DNA of 64,000 bases. Origin: Arenimonas caeni (GTDB lineage: Bacteria > Pseudomonadota > Gammaproteobacteria > Xanthomonadales > Xanthomonadaceae). Both the position numbers and the translations under genes were made by a program. This document shows, piece after piece, positions 47,318 to 59,217 of this stretch (positions are counted from its first letter, which is position 1; every line of letters begins with the position of its first letter). The stretch is taken from positions 398,684 to 462,683 of the forward strand of contig NZ_KZ679084.1 in NCBI RefSeq assembly GCF_003024235.1, read 5' to 3'. The notes under the pieces were generated by a model that did no database searches, was not told the origin of the DNA, and was given only the letters and a program-made list of their open reading frames with translations.

Positions 47318-49087
47318 TCAGGCCTTGTCGGCCTTGGGCCGCACCGACACGTGCACCTCGGCCAGCTGGGCGTCGGGTACCGGCGAGGGCGCGCCGGTCA
47401 TCGGGCACTGCGCCGTGGTCGTCTTCGGGAAGGCGATGACGTCGCGAATCGACTCGGTGCCGGCCATCAGCGCGGCGATGCGGTCGATGCCGAAGGCGAT
47501 GCCGCCGTGCGGCGGCGCGCCGTAGCGCAGCGCGTCGAGCAGGAAACCGAACTTGGCCTCGGCCTCTTCGGCGCCGATGCCCAGCAGCTCGAACACCGCG
47601 CTCTGCATGTCCGGTCGATGGATGCGGATCGAACCGCCGCCGATCTCGTTGCCGTTGAGCACCATGTCGTAGCCGCGCGAAACCGCGATGCGGGCGTTGG
47701 CCTTGAGGTCGGCGATGTCGTCGACTGCCGGGGCGGTGAACGGGTGGTGCAGCGCCACGTAGCGCTGCTCCTCGTCGTCCCACTCGAACATCGGGAAGTC
47801 GGTGACCCACAGCGGCTTCCAGGCGTGCTGCACCAGGCCCAGGTCCTTGCCGACCTTCAGGCGCAGCGCGCCCATGAAGTCGCTGACGACCTTGTAGGTG
47901 CCGGCGCCGAAGAAGGCCAGGTCGCCCTTGCGCAGCCCGATGGCCGCCACCAGCGCCTCGAACGCGGCCGGCTCGAAGAACTTCTGGATCGGCGAATTGA
48001 CCGTGCCGTCCTCGCCGAGCTTGATGTAGGCCAGGCCCTTGGCGCCGTACTTGGCCGCATAGGCGCCGTATTCGTCGATCTGCTTGCGCGAGAACGCGGC
48101 GCCGCCGGGCACGCGCAGCGCGGCCACGCGGCCGTCGGCATGCGTCGCCCAGTCGGTGAAGACCTTGAACTGGCTGTCCTTCACCAGGCCGGCCACGTCC
48201 TGCAGTTCGAGTTCGATGCGCAGGTCGGGCTTGTCGGAGCCGAAGCGGCGCATCGCCTCTTCGTAGGTCATGCGCGGGAACTCGGCATCGAGCTCGACGC
48301 CGATCACTTCCCTGAACACTTCGCGGATCATGCCCTCGACGGCGTCCTGCACGTCGCGCTCGGACACCCAGGCGAACTCCATGTCGAGCTGGGTGAACTC
48401 GAGCTGGCGGTCGGCGCGCAGGGCCTCGTCGCGGAAGCAGCGGGCGATCTGATAGTAGCGGTCGAAGCCGGCCACCATCAGGATCTGCTTGAACAGCTGC
48501 GGCGACTGCGGCAGCGCGTAGTACTCGCCCGGATGCAGGCGCGCCGGCACCAGGAAGTCGCGCGCGCCCTCGGGCGTGGCCTTGGTGAGGATGGGCGTCT
48601 CGATGTCCTGGAAGCCGCGCGCGTCGAGCCAGCGGCGCAGCGCCTGCACCAGCCGGATGCGGGTGCGCATCATGCGCTGCATCTCGGGGCGGCGCAGGTC
48701 GAGGTAGCGGTACTTGAGGCGGATGTCCTCGCCGGCGTTCTCGTGCGCGTGGAAGGGCAGCGGCTCGGCTTTGTTGAGCACTTCGATGGCCGTGGCCACG
48801 ACCTCGACCTGGCCGGTGCGGATGCGGTCGTTCACCGAATGGCGCTTGCGCACCACGCCGGTGATGCGCAGGCAGTCCTCGTAGCCGACGGCGGCCGCGG
48901 CCTTGACCACGGCGGCATTACCATCGGCGTCGGAGGGCTCGGCCACCACCTGGACGATGCCCTCGTGGTCGCGCAGGTCGATGAAGCACACGCCACCCAG
49001 GTCGCGGGCGACGTCGGCCCAGCCGCAGAGGGTGACGGACTGGCCGATCATGGACTCGTCCACGAGGCCGCAGAAATGGCTGCGCAT
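47318..49087 (-). CDS. aspS: Aspartyl-tRNA synthetase
   Basis: Class IIb synthetase, 589 residues. N-terminal OB anticodon-binding domain ([20 protein letters not shown]), motif 2 [18 protein letters not shown], a bacterial insertion (GAD) domain (about 300-420) and motif 3 [18 protein letters not shown]-like GGAG is 4-5 bp before the ATG. A terminator-like hairpin with five T residues lies just 20 bp upstream of the ATG. Confidence 0.97.
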   Translation of the reverse strand: MRSHFCGLVDESMIGQSVTLCGWADVARDLGGVCFIDLRDHEGIVQVVAEPSDADGNAAVVKAAAAVGYEDCLRITGVVRKRHSVNDRIRTGQVEVVATAIEVLNKAEPLPFHAHENAGEDIRLKYRYLDLRRPEMQRMMRTRIRLVQALRRWLDARGFQDIETPILTKATPEGARDFLVPARLHPGEYYALPQSPQLFKQILMVAGFDRYYQIARCFRDEALRADRQLEFTQLDMEFAWVSERDVQDAVEGMIREVFREVIGVELDAEFPRMTYEEAMRRFGSDKPDLRIELELQDVAGLVKDSQFKVFTDWATHADGRVAALRVPGGAAFSRKQIDEYGAYAAKYGAKGLAYIKLGEDGTVNSPIQKFFEPAAFEALVAAIGLRKGDLAFFGAGTYKVVSDFMGALRLKVGKDLGLVQHAWKPLWVTDFPMFEWDDEEQRYVALHHPFTAPAVDDIADLKANARIAVSRGYDMVLNGNEIGGGSIRIHRPDMQSAVFELLGIGAEEAEAKFGFLLDALRYGAPPHGGIAFGIDRIAALMAGTESIRDVIAFPKTTTAQCPMTGAPSPVPDAQLAEVHVSVRPKADKA

Positions 49088-49105
49088 GGGGGCTCCGGTG
49101 AATCG

Positions 49106-49131
49106 CGAAAAAGCCCGTAATGGTAGGGCTT
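49106..49131 (-). terminator. Terminator-like hairpin directly upstream of aspS
   Basis: On the minus strand AAGCCC and GGGCTT pair around the loop TACCATTAC, followed by TTTTT including stem bases. A second hairpin GCCGGGC/GCCCGGC lies just before it at 49141-49160. It may end the upstream lipoprotein transcript or serve as an attenuator of aspS, since only 20 bp remain before the aspS start. Confidence 0.5.
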
Positions 49132-49165
49132 GGCGCCGCCGCCGGGCAAATCCGCCCGGCTGCCC

Positions 49166-49834
49166 TCAGGGCGAGGCGTCCTCGCTGCCCCAGGGCGGCG
49201 GCGGCGCGTCGACCGGCACCGTGAGGTCGAACTCGACCTGGAACAGGCGGCCGCCGGGCCGCGAGAGCTCGTAGAGGAAGCGCTTGCCGGGCTCGATTTC
49301 CATCGCCCAGGTGTTGGTCACCGAGGGGGCCAGGCCCTCGCGCCCGAACATTTCGATCGATTCGGCGTCCACCGGGAATTCCTGGCGCAGGGCGGTGCCG
49401 GCGCTGGCGGTGTCGCCGCCGTACATCGTCACCGGGTCGTCGCTGCCGTCTTCGTGGCGGTGGTCGTGCTTGAGCCGCAGTCCGTCGGCGGTGCGGGTGA
49501 GCACCCAGGTGCGCGAGCGGTCTTCGCCGACGTGGAAGGGGATGCGGATCTCGCTGGTGCCGCATTCGCGCACGTGCATCACCAGGGCCTTGCCGGCGAA
49601 GGCGTTGTCGCCGGGCTGGGCCGGTTCGTCGACCACCACGCGGCCGGCGAAGGCCTGGCCGCAGTGGCTGTCGATGGCGGCCAGGAAGGCATCGGCCGGG
49701 GCCGGCTGCGGGGCCTCGGCGGCCGGGGCCGATTCGGCGGGCGCGGCGGCATCGGGCGCGGACGGGGCCTGCGGGGCCGAACAGGCGGCCAGCAGCAGGG
49801 ACGAGGCGATCAGGCTCAGGGTCTGGGTTTTCAT
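49166..49834 (-). CDS. Predicted lipoprotein of unknown function
   Basis: 222-residue precursor with type II signal peptide (lipobox LLLAAC, Cys near 18) followed by an Ala/Pro-rich linker (about 20-48). The globular part has three cysteines (DSHCGQAF and VRECGTSE among them) and contains an RxWVLTRTADGLRLKHDHR segment like that of proteins that bind or protect envelope components. Conserved hypothetical in xanthomonads as far as I recall. It is between fmdB and aspS in the same direction. Confidence 0.8.
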   Translation of the reverse strand: MKTQTLSLIASSLLLAACSAPQAPSAPDAAAPAESAPAAEAPQPAPADAFLAAIDSHCGQAFAGRVVVDEPAQPGDNAFAGKALVMHVRECGTSEIRIPFHVGEDRSRTWVLTRTADGLRLKHDHRHEDGSDDPVTMYGGDTASAGTALRQEFPVDAESIEMFGREGLAPSVTNTWAMEIEPGKRFLYELSRPGGRLFQVEFDLTVPVDAPPPPWGSEDASP

Positions 49835-49874
49835 CGCCCCAACTTAGTCCCTGCCGGCCGCGCCGGGCAAGCGA

Positions 49875-50153
49875 TCAGTCCGCGGCCTTGGTTTCGGCCG
49901 GCTTGGCCGGCGCCGCGTCGGCCTTGGGCTTGTCGCCGCCGCCGTCGGCGAGGTTGCGCTTCTTGTCGCCGTCCTTCTTGAAGTCGGTTTCGTACCAGCC
50001 GCCGCCGGCGAGGCGGAAGCTGGGGGCGGTCACCTGCCGGCGCACCTGCGGCTTGCCGCACTCGGGGCAGTCGGTGGGGTCGGCGTCGGACAGCTTCTGC
50101 AGCCGGTCGAAGGCGTGGCCGCAGGCGGTGCACTCGAAGGCATAAATGGGCAT
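49875..50153 (-). CDS. FmdB-family zinc-ribbon protein
   Basis: 92 residues. N-terminal MPIYAFECTACGHAFDRL and DCPECGKPQVRR form the two-CxxC zinc ribbon of the FmdB/CxxC_CxxC_SSSS family. The C-terminal 40 residues are Lys/Ala/Pro-rich and probably disordered. The family name comes from a putative regulator, but its role is not established. Proximity to aspS is common in gammaproteobacteria. Confidence 0.9.
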   Translation of the reverse strand: MPIYAFECTACGHAFDRLQKLSDADPTDCPECGKPQVRRQVTAPSFRLAGGGWYETDFKKDGDKKRNLADGGGDKPKADAAPAKPAETKAAD

Positions 50154-50225
50154 GGCGGGTTTCCGGGTGATGCGACGGGACCGCGCTTTTCTGGGGCCGC
50201 GCGGCGGGTTTTCAAGCGGGGCCGG

Positions 50226-52127
<1,902 letters not shown>

Positions 52128-52183
52128 GGAGGGCGTGGGCGGAAAGGTCGGTTAGTCTATCAGCCTGCCCCCGAGGACCCCGC

Positions 52184-53869
52184 ATGCCCCACGACACTCC
52201 CCTGATCGCGCTGCTGACGATGGGCCTGGGCGTGGCGTTCCTGCTCGGCACCCTGGCGCAGCGCCTGCGCATGTCGCCGATCGTGGGCTACCTGGTGGCG
52301 GGCATCCTGGTCGGGCCGTTCACGCCGGGCTTCGTCGCCGACATGGAACTGGCGATGGAGGTGTCGGAGATCGGCGTGATCCTGCTGATGTTCGGCGTCG
52401 GCCTGCACTTCTCCATCGAGGACCTGCTCGAGGTCAAGACCATCGCCATCCCGGGCGCGATCGCCCAGATCTCGCTGGCCACCGTGCTGGGCTGGGGCCT
52501 GGCCTGGATGATGGGCTGGGACACGCTGCAGGGCATCGTGCTCGGCCTGGCGCTGTCGACCGCCAGCACGGTCGTGCTGCTGCGGGCGATGGAGGCCCGG
52601 CGCCTGCTCGACACCCAGCGCGGCCGGATCGCGGTGGGCTGGCTGATCGTCGAGGACCTGGTCTGCGTGATCGTGCTGGTGCTGCTGCCGGCCGTGGCCG
52701 GCGCGCTGGGCAATGGCGACGGCCCGCCGCCGGCCCTCGGCGACGTGGCGATGTCCCTGGTCATCACCCTGCTCAAGGTCACCGCGTTCGTGGTGCTGAT
52801 GCTGCTGGTGGGCAAGCGGGCGATCCCCTGGATGCTGGAGAAGGTGGCGGGGCTGGGCTCGCGCGAGCTGTTCACGCTGTCGGTGCTGGCGATCGCGCTG
52901 GGCGTGGCCTTCGGTTCGGCCAAGCTGTTCGGGGTGTCGTTCGCGCTGGGCGCCTTCTTCGCCGGCATGCTGCTCAGCGGCGACCTGAGCCACAAGGCCG
53001 CCTCCGACTCGCTGCCGCTGCGCGATGCGTTCGCGGTGCTGTTCTTCGTCTCGGTCGGCATGCTCTTCGACCCGCACATCCTGGTCGAGCAGCCGCTGCC
53101 GGTGCTGGCCACCTTCCTGATCATCACCCTCGGCAAGTCGGTGGGCGCCTTCGCGATCGTCCGGCTGTTCGGGCATCCCACCTCGACCGCGCTGACGATC
53201 TCGGCCAGCCTGGCCCAGATCGGCGAGTTCGCCTTCATCATCGCCGGCCTGGGCGTGGCGCTGCAGATCCTGCCCAGCGAAGGCCGCGACCTGGTGCTCG
53301 CCGGCGCCCTGCTTTCGATCTGCGCCAATCCGCTGATCTTCAGCCTGCTCGACATGCGCGAGAAGCGGCTGGAGAAGGCCGCGGCCGACCGCGTCGCCGC
53401 CGAGGAGAAGGCGCCGCCGGGCCCGCCGCTGCCCGAGGCGGGGCACGCGATCCTGATCGGCTTCGGCCGCGTCGGCGGCGAGATCGCGCGCCTGCTGCGT
53501 GCCCGGCAGGTGCCGCTGCTGGTGATCGAGGACGACGCCGACCTGGTGAAGGCGGCGCGTGCCGAAGGCTACCCGACCATCCGCGGCAACGCGGCGGCGC
53601 CGGGCGTGCTCGACGAGGCTTCGCCGGCCGGCGCGCTGCTGGCGATCCTGGCGATCCCGCGCGCGCTGGAGGCCGGCCAGGTGGCCGAGCGCCTGCGCGC
53701 CGCCAACCCCGGAATGACCATCCTGGCCCGCGCCCACAGCGACGGCGAGGTGCGCCACCTGCTCAGGCACGGCGCCGACGGCGCGGTGCTGGCCGAGAAG
53801 GAACTGGCGCACTCGATGGCCGAGATGGCCCTCTCCGCCCCGCCCTTCCGCCAGCCCCGCCCCGCCTGA
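52184..53869 (+). CDS. ybaL: CPA2-family monovalent cation:proton antiporter YbaL/KefB-like
   Basis: Inner-membrane antiporter, 561 residues with about 12-13 helices in the first 390 residues, starting PLIALLTMGLGVAFLLGTLA. VGPFTPGFVADMELAMEVSE, LSTASTVVLLRAME and FALGAFFAGMLLSG closely follow E. coli YbaL. The C-terminal TrkA-N domain has the dinucleotide motif GFGRVGGEIARLL. TAGTCT near 52153 may be the -10 box. It converges with the photolyase gene, 15 bp apart. Confidence 0.9.
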   Translation: MPHDTPLIALLTMGLGVAFLLGTLAQRLRMSPIVGYLVAGILVGPFTPGFVADMELAMEVSEIGVILLMFGVGLHFSIEDLLEVKTIAIPGAIAQISLATVLGWGLAWMMGWDTLQGIVLGLALSTASTVVLLRAMEARRLLDTQRGRIAVGWLIVEDLVCVIVLVLLPAVAGALGNGDGPPPALGDVAMSLVITLLKVTAFVVLMLLVGKRAIPWMLEKVAGLGSRELFTLSVLAIALGVAFGSAKLFGVSFALGAFFAGMLLSGDLSHKAASDSLPLRDAFAVLFFVSVGMLFDPHILVEQPLPVLATFLIITLGKSVGAFAIVRLFGHPTSTALTISASLAQIGEFAFIIAGLGVALQILPSEGRDLVLAGALLSICANPLIFSLLDMREKRLEKAAADRVAAEEKAPPGPPLPEAGHAILIGFGRVGGEIARLLRARQVPLLVIEDDADLVKAARAEGYPTIRGNAAAPGVLDEASPAGALLAILAIPRALEAGQVAERLRAANPGMTILARAHSDGEVRHLLRHGADGAVLAEKELAHSMAEMALSAPPFRQPRPA

Positions 53870-53884
53870 GCCCTTTCTGCGCTC

Positions 53885-55414
53885 TCAGAACAGTTCGCCC
53901 TGGCCGCCGGCGGGGGCGACGGGCGTGGCCGGTGCGCCGGCGCGCCGCTTGCGAACGGGCTGGCGCGCGCGGCTGCCGTGCCTGACGAAAACCCGCCGGC
54001 TTTCCTCGCGTTCGACGTAAGCGCGCTTCCACGCAGTGAGTTTCGCCCGCGCCTCGCGCGCGGCCTGCTCGTGGTCGCGCACCGGCGCCGGGTAGGTTTC
54101 ACCGACGCGCAGGCCGGCGGCACGCTGCCCGGCGCTGCCCATCAGCCAGGGCGTGTGGATCCAGTCGTCCGGTACGCCGGCCAGTTCGGGCAGCCAGCGG
54201 CGGATGAATTCGCCGCGCGGATCCTGGTCCTGGCTCTGCTTGACCGGGTTGTACATGCGCGGGATGTTGATGCCGGTGACGCCGGCCTGCATCTGCACCT
54301 GCGGGTAATGGATCCCGGGCTCGTAGTCGGTGAACCAGGCGGCCAGCTGGCGCGCCGGCTCCGGCCAGTGCAGCCACAGGTGGTAGCTGGCGATCGAAAC
54401 GAGCATGGCGCGCATGCGGAAGTTGAGCCAGCCGGTCTGCTGCAGCGAACGCAGGCAGGCGTCGACGAAGGGCCAGCCGGTCTGCGCGCGCCGCCAGGCC
54501 TCGAACCACTCGCGGTTGAAGTCCTTCTCGCGCAGCCCGTCGAAACCGCGGTGCACGTTTCGGAACTCGATTTCCGGCTCGCTTTCCAGCTTCTGGATGA
54601 AGTGGCAGTGCCAGTGCAGTCGCTTCTCCAGCGCGGCGAGGTCGCGCGCCGGCACCGGGCCCGCGGCCTCGCGCGCGGTGCGCACGGCGTGCACCACTTC
54701 GCGCAGCGAAAGCGTGCCGGTGGCCAGCGCGACCGAGAAGCGCGAGCAGCGCGATTGCGCCGACACCGGGCTGCTCATGCCGCGCATGTACCCGGCGCCA
54801 CGGCCGCCGAGGAATGTCTGCAGCGCCCGTTCGCCGCGGCGGCGCCCGCCGCGCTGGCGGCCCGGGCACGGATCATCGGGAATGCCGAGCTCGGCGGCAG
54901 TGGGGATGGCGCCCGGCTCGACGCCGGCGAGCGGCTCAAGGAACGGGGCCGCCAGCGGCGCCGGCGCCATGCGCGCCTCCCACCGGGTCGCCCAGCGGTC
55001 GCGGCTGCGCAGGCGGCGGACGACGCCACCGCTGGGGGTCTCCCGCCATGGGATGCCGTGGCCCCGGGCCCAGTCCGCCACGCGCAGGTCGCGCCCGTAG
55101 GTCCAGCCGTTGCCGGTCTCCTCGTGCGACCACAGGCCGACCAGCCCATGGCGCCGGCGCAGTTGCTCCAGGACCTCGACGACATCGCCGGTGCGCACGA
55201 CGAGCGGCTGGCCCAGCGTGGCCAGGTCGGCGCGCAGTTCACGCAGCCCGTCGGCGACCGCCTCCCACTGCCGGCCGCTGGTGTCGGGCAGCTGCCAGTA
55301 GCCGGGCTCGGCCACGTACAGCGGAAGCACCGGCCCGCGCGCCGCCGCGTCGACCAGCGGGGCATGGTCGACCACGCGCAGGTCGCGCTTGAACCAGACG
55401 ATGTGGACGGGCAT
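53885..55414 (-). CDS. Photolyase/cryptochrome-family flavoprotein
   Basis: 509 residues: N-terminal alpha/beta photolyase domain (HIVWFKRDLRVVDHAPL) and C-terminal helical FAD domain (TGWPFVDACLRSLQQTGWLN, FIRRWLPEL). The FAD-binding loop reads GIHYPQVQMQAGVTGINIPR, where E. coli photolyase has NNGGWQW, so the flavin-N5 asparagine and the proximal tryptophan are replaced. It is therefore uncertain whether it repairs DNA or acts as a cryptochrome. The C terminus ends QGELF. ATG 55414 was preferred over an upstream ATG six codons away. Confidence 0.85.
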   Translation of the reverse strand: MPVHIVWFKRDLRVVDHAPLVDAAARGPVLPLYVAEPGYWQLPDTSGRQWEAVADGLRELRADLATLGQPLVVRTGDVVEVLEQLRRRHGLVGLWSHEETGNGWTYGRDLRVADWARGHGIPWRETPSGGVVRRLRSRDRWATRWEARMAPAPLAAPFLEPLAGVEPGAIPTAAELGIPDDPCPGRQRGGRRRGERALQTFLGGRGAGYMRGMSSPVSAQSRCSRFSVALATGTLSLREVVHAVRTAREAAGPVPARDLAALEKRLHWHCHFIQKLESEPEIEFRNVHRGFDGLREKDFNREWFEAWRRAQTGWPFVDACLRSLQQTGWLNFRMRAMLVSIASYHLWLHWPEPARQLAAWFTDYEPGIHYPQVQMQAGVTGINIPRMYNPVKQSQDQDPRGEFIRRWLPELAGVPDDWIHTPWLMGSAGQRAAGLRVGETYPAPVRDHEQAAREARAKLTAWKRAYVEREESRRVFVRHGSRARQPVRKRRAGAPATPVAPAGGQGELF

Positions 55415-55445
55415 TGCCGCAGCCTGCACCACCCCCCGTGAATCC

Positions 55446-55513
55446 CCTGTGGGAGCGCCTTCAGGCGCGAAGCTTTTCGCGAAGGGCTTCGCGCCTGAAG
55501 GCGCTCCGACAGG
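55446..55513. repeat. Full copy of the GGAGCGCCTTCAGGCGC palindromic repeat
   Basis: Perfect 22-bp arms at 55452-55473 and 55486-55507 with a 12-nt spacer; outside a single G/G mismatch the pairing continues for CCTGT/ACAGG (55446-55450 and 55509-55513). It fills the gap between clpB and the photolyase gene and could terminate clpB transcription. A half copy is found at 11573. Confidence 0.9.
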
Positions 55514-55525
55514 GGGAGGCGGCGG

Positions 55526-58108
55526 TCAGGTGCGATGGAAGGCCAGGACGCCGTCCTCGGCGGTGACCTTGACCGTGTCGCCCTGGCCGAACTCGCCCGC
55601 CAGGATCTTCTGGGCCAGCGGGTTCTCAAGCTGCTGCTGGATGGCGCGCTTGAGCGGGCGGGCGCCGTAGACCGGGTCGAAGCCGACGTTGCCCAGCAGG
55701 GCCAGCGCGCTGTCGTCGATCTCAAGCCTGATCTGCCGCTCGGCCAGGCGCTTGGACAGGTAGGCCGTCTGGATGCGGGCGATGGACTGGATCTGCTCGC
55801 GGCCCAGCGGGTGGAAGACCACGATCTCGTCCAGGCGGTTGATGAACTCCGGGCGGAAGTGCGACTGCACCACGCCCATCACCGCCGCCTTCATCTGGAT
55901 GTAGGCCGCGTCGCCCTCGCCGCTGAGCTCCTGGATGTGCTGGCTGCCCAGGTTCGAGGTCATCACGATGACGGTGTTGCGGAAGTCCACCGTGCGGCCC
56001 TGGCCGTCGGTGAGGCGGCCGTCGTCGAGCACCTGCAGCAGGATGTTGAACACGTCCGGGTGCGCCTTCTCGACCTCGTCGAGCAGCAGCACGCTGTACG
56101 GCCGGCGGCGCACCGCCTCGGTGAGGTAGCCGCCCTCTTCATAGCCGACGTAGCCCGGGGGGGCGCCGATGAGCCGCGCCACGGAGTGCTTCTCCATGAA
56201 CTCGCTCATGTCGATGCGCACCATCGCGTCCTCGGTGTCGAACAGGAAGCCGGCCAGCGCCTTGCACAGCTCGGTCTTGCCCACGCCGGTCGGGCCCAGG
56301 AACAGGAACGAGCCGTTCGGCCGGTTCGGATCCGACAGGCCCGCGCGCGAGCGGCGGATGGCATCGGAAACGGCCTTCACCGCCTCGTGCTGGCCGACCA
56401 CGCGGCCGTGCAGCGCATCCTCCATCTTCAGCAGCTTCTCGCGCTCGCCCTCGAGCATCTTGCTCACCGGGATGCCGGTCCAGCGCGCCACGACCTCGGC
56501 GATTTCCTCGGCGGTGACCTTGTCCTGCAGCAGCTGGAAGCCCTTGGTCTCGACTTCCTGGGCCGCGGCGAGCTGCTTTTCCAGCTCCGGGATGCGGCCG
56601 TACTGGATCTCGCTGGCCTTGGCGAAGTCCTGGCGGCGGTGCGCCGCCTCGAGCTCCAGCCGCGCCTGCTCAAGCTGCTCCTTGACCCTGGTGGCGCCGG
56701 TGAGCGTGGCCTTCTCGGCCTTCCAGATCTCCAGCAGGTCGTTGAACTCGCGCTCGAGCGTGGCGATCTCGGCCTCGAGGTCGGCCAGGCGCTGCTGCGA
56801 TTCCTTGTCCTTCTCCTTCTTCAGCGCCTCACGCTGGATCTTGAGCTGGATCAGGCGGCGCTCCTTGCGGTCCATCTCCTCCGGCTTGGAGTCGATCTCC
56901 ATGCGGATGCGCGAGGCCGCCTCGTCCATCAGGTCGATGGCCTTGTCGGGCAGCTGGCGGTCGGCGATGTAGCGGTGCGAAAGCGTGGCCGCGGCCACGA
57001 TGGCCGGGTCGGTGATCTCGACGCCGTGGTGCACGGCGTAGCGCTCCTTCAGGCCGCGCAGGATGGCAATGGTGTCTTCCACGCTCGGCTCGCCCACGAA
57101 CACCTTCTGGAAGCGGCGCTCGAGCGCGGCGTCCTTCTCGACGTACTTGCGGTATTCGTCGAGGGTGGTGGCGCCGATGCAGTGCAGCTCGCCGCGCGCC
57201 AGCGCCGGCTTGAGCATGTTGCCCGCGTCCATGGCGCCCTCGGCCTTGCCGGCGCCGACCATGGTGTGCAGCTCGTCGATGAACAGGATCACCTGCCCTT
57301 CCTGCTTCGAGAGGTCGTTGAGCACGCCCTTGAGGCGCTCCTCGAACTCGCCGCGGAACTTGGCGCCGGCGATCAGCGCGCCCATGTCGAGCGACAGCAC
57401 GCGCTTGCCGCGCAGGCCCTCTGGCACCTCGCCGTTGACGATGCGCTGGGCCAGGCCTTCGACGATGGCGGTCTTGCCCACGCCGGGTTCGCCGATCAGC
57501 ACGGGGTTGTTCTTGGTGCGCCGCTGCAGCACCTGCACGGTGCGGCGGATTTCCTCGTCGCGACCGATCACCGGGTCGAGCTTGCCGCTCTCGGCGCGGG
57601 CGGTGAGGTCGATGGTGTACTTCTCCAGCGCCTGGCGGTTTTCCTCGGCATTGGCGTCGTCGACCTTCTCGCCGCCGCGCAGGGCCTCGATGGCCTTCTC
57701 CAGCGCATCCTTCTTCGCGCCCGCGGCCTTGAGCGCCGCGCCGGCCTCGCCCTTGTCCTCGAGCGCGGCCAACACGAACAGTTCGCTGGCGATGAAGGCA
57801 TCGCCGCGCTGCTGGGCCAGCTTGTCGCTGAGGTTGAGCAGGCGGGCCAGGTCGTTGCCGACCGACAGGTTGCCCTCCTGGCCGCTCACCTTGGGCAGCT
57901 TGTCGAGCAGTTCGACCAGGCGCTGCCGCAGGGCCGCGGCGTTGACGCCGGCCTGGGCGAGCATGGGCCGGGTCGAACCGCCCTGCTGGTCGAGCAGGGC
58001 CACCAGCACGTGGGCCGGCTCGATCAGGTTGTGGTCGCGGCCGACGGCCAGCGACTGGGCGTCGCTCAGGGCCTGCTGGAAGCGCGAGGTCAGCTTGTCC
58101 ATCCGCAT
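55526..58108 (-). CDS. clpB: Chaperone ClpB
   Basis: AAA+ disaggregase working with DnaK. 860 residues: N domain ([20 protein letters not shown]), NBD1 with Walker A GEPGVGKT, the M-domain coiled coil (about 405-530), NBD2 with GPTGVGKT and a C-terminal domain. The first ATG is chosen: it matches E. coli MRLDRLT and has AGGGGA 6-7 bp upstream. A sigma-32-type promoter lies 55-83 bp upstream. Confidence 0.97.
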   Translation of the reverse strand: MRMDKLTSRFQQALSDAQSLAVGRDHNLIEPAHVLVALLDQQGGSTRPMLAQAGVNAAALRQRLVELLDKLPKVSGQEGNLSVGNDLARLLNLSDKLAQQRGDAFIASELFVLAALEDKGEAGAALKAAGAKKDALEKAIEALRGGEKVDDANAEENRQALEKYTIDLTARAESGKLDPVIGRDEEIRRTVQVLQRRTKNNPVLIGEPGVGKTAIVEGLAQRIVNGEVPEGLRGKRVLSLDMGALIAGAKFRGEFEERLKGVLNDLSKQEGQVILFIDELHTMVGAGKAEGAMDAGNMLKPALARGELHCIGATTLDEYRKYVEKDAALERRFQKVFVGEPSVEDTIAILRGLKERYAVHHGVEITDPAIVAAATLSHRYIADRQLPDKAIDLMDEAASRIRMEIDSKPEEMDRKERRLIQLKIQREALKKEKDKESQQRLADLEAEIATLEREFNDLLEIWKAEKATLTGATRVKEQLEQARLELEAAHRRQDFAKASEIQYGRIPELEKQLAAAQEVETKGFQLLQDKVTAEEIAEVVARWTGIPVSKMLEGEREKLLKMEDALHGRVVGQHEAVKAVSDAIRRSRAGLSDPNRPNGSFLFLGPTGVGKTELCKALAGFLFDTEDAMVRIDMSEFMEKHSVARLIGAPPGYVGYEEGGYLTEAVRRRPYSVLLLDEVEKAHPDVFNILLQVLDDGRLTDGQGRTVDFRNTVIVMTSNLGSQHIQELSGEGDAAYIQMKAAVMGVVQSHFRPEFINRLDEIVVFHPLGREQIQSIARIQTAYLSKRLAERQIRLEIDDSALALLGNVGFDPVYGARPLKRAIQQQLENPLAQKILAGEFGQGDTVKVTAEDGVLAFHRT

Positions 58109-58162
58109 GGGGTATCCCCTTTCAAGGGCAGGGGGGCGGCGACGCGCCGCCCGATGTCCCCC

Positions 58163-58191
58163 AGATGGCCCCCGATCGGCGGGATTTCAAG
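58163..58191 (-). promoter_or_regulatory. Sigma-32 (RpoH) promoter of clpB
   Basis: On the minus strand CTTGAAA (58191-58185) is an exact match to the RpoH -35, followed after 14 bp by GGCCATCT (58170-58163), matching six of eight positions of CCCCATnT. It lies between the stop of the TPR gene and the clpB start. Confidence 0.7.
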
Positions 58192-58194
58192 CGC

Positions 58195-59148
58195 TTACAG
58201 CTTCGCCAGCTCCGCCTTGGCCTCTGCCATGCCCGGGTCGAGCGCCAGCGCCCGCTGCAGGGCCTCGCGCGCGCCGGCCTTGTCACTGGCCAGCGCCAGG
58301 GCCTGGCCCAGGCGCCACCAGCCGTGCTTGTGCTCCGGCTGACCCGGACGCTCGGGCAACGCAAGGAAGCGCCGGAAGGCGGCGGCGCCCTCCTCCAGTC
58401 GCTGTCCCGAAACCACGGCGGTGCGGCCGAACTGGTACCAGGCGGCGGCGGCATCGGGTTTCTCACGGGTCCACGCGTCGAAATGCCCGAAGGCCGCGTC
58501 CCAGGCCTCGGCCTGCTGATGGACGATGCCGACGGTCATGCGGTAAGTCTCGTTGTCCGGGCGCCCTTGGTAGGCCGCCAGGTAGTGCTTGGCGGCTTCC
58601 TCCAGGCGCTCTTCCTGCTGGGCGATCCGGCCGAGCGCGTAATGGCCGCGCGGCGGATCGCGACGCTGCAGCTCGACGGCCTGGGCACGGGCCTTGTCGA
58701 CGCTGCCGCCGACGATGCCCGGCGCCATCAGGTAGAACTCCACCAGCGCGGTGCGCGCCTCGTGCAGTCCCGGGTCGAGTTCGACCGCACGCTCGAAGGC
58801 GCGCCGGAGCTTGGGCGCCATCAGGCCCTGGCCGAAGGTGCCGAGCTGTCCGATGCGGTTGCCGTAGGCATTGCCCAGCCACAGGTGCGCCAGGCCGCTG
58901 CCCGGCGCGTCGTCGACCAGGTCTTCGGCCAGTTCGACCGCGTCCTTCGCGCGCTGCTCCTGGATCATCAGGCGGATCTGCAGGACACGCACCGCCGGGT
59001 CGTCCGGATGGGCCCGGAGCAATTCGGCGATGGCGGCAGGCGCGCCGGGGTCGCGCTCCCTGAGCAGGGCGTCGGCGCGGGCCGTGTCGGCGGCCTGGGC
59101 GAGGCCGGGCGTCAGGACGAGGCAGAGCAGCAGGAGCAGTCGCGTCAT
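58195..59148 (-). CDS. Periplasmic TPR protein of unknown function
   Basis: 317-residue precursor with a Sec signal peptide ([18 protein letters not shown]). The rest is built of TPR-like repeats ([59 protein letters not shown]). It interrupts the common rluD-pgeF-clpB arrangement. ATG 59148 has GGAG about 8 bp upstream. No partner is identified; its position upstream of clpB suggests nothing specific because clpB has its own promoter. Confidence 0.82.
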   Translation of the reverse strand: MTRLLLLLCLVLTPGLAQAADTARADALLRERDPGAPAAIAELLRAHPDDPAVRVLQIRLMIQEQRAKDAVELAEDLVDDAPGSGLAHLWLGNAYGNRIGQLGTFGQGLMAPKLRRAFERAVELDPGLHEARTALVEFYLMAPGIVGGSVDKARAQAVELQRRDPPRGHYALGRIAQQEERLEEAAKHYLAAYQGRPDNETYRMTVGIVHQQAEAWDAAFGHFDAWTREKPDAAAAWYQFGRTAVVSGQRLEEGAAAFRRFLALPERPGQPEHKHGWWRLGQALALASDKAGAREALQRALALDPGMAEAKAELAKL

Positions 59149-59217
59149 CGGGGGGACTCCGTCCGGGGGTAGCGTGCACGTTCGCACGAGCCGCCCCGGC
59201 CTGCACCCTGCCGGAAG

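Noticed and set aside
58109-58194. CIRCE/HrcA operator at clpB
   Set aside because: No 9-bp TTAGCACTC-type inverted repeat; the site fits RpoH instead.
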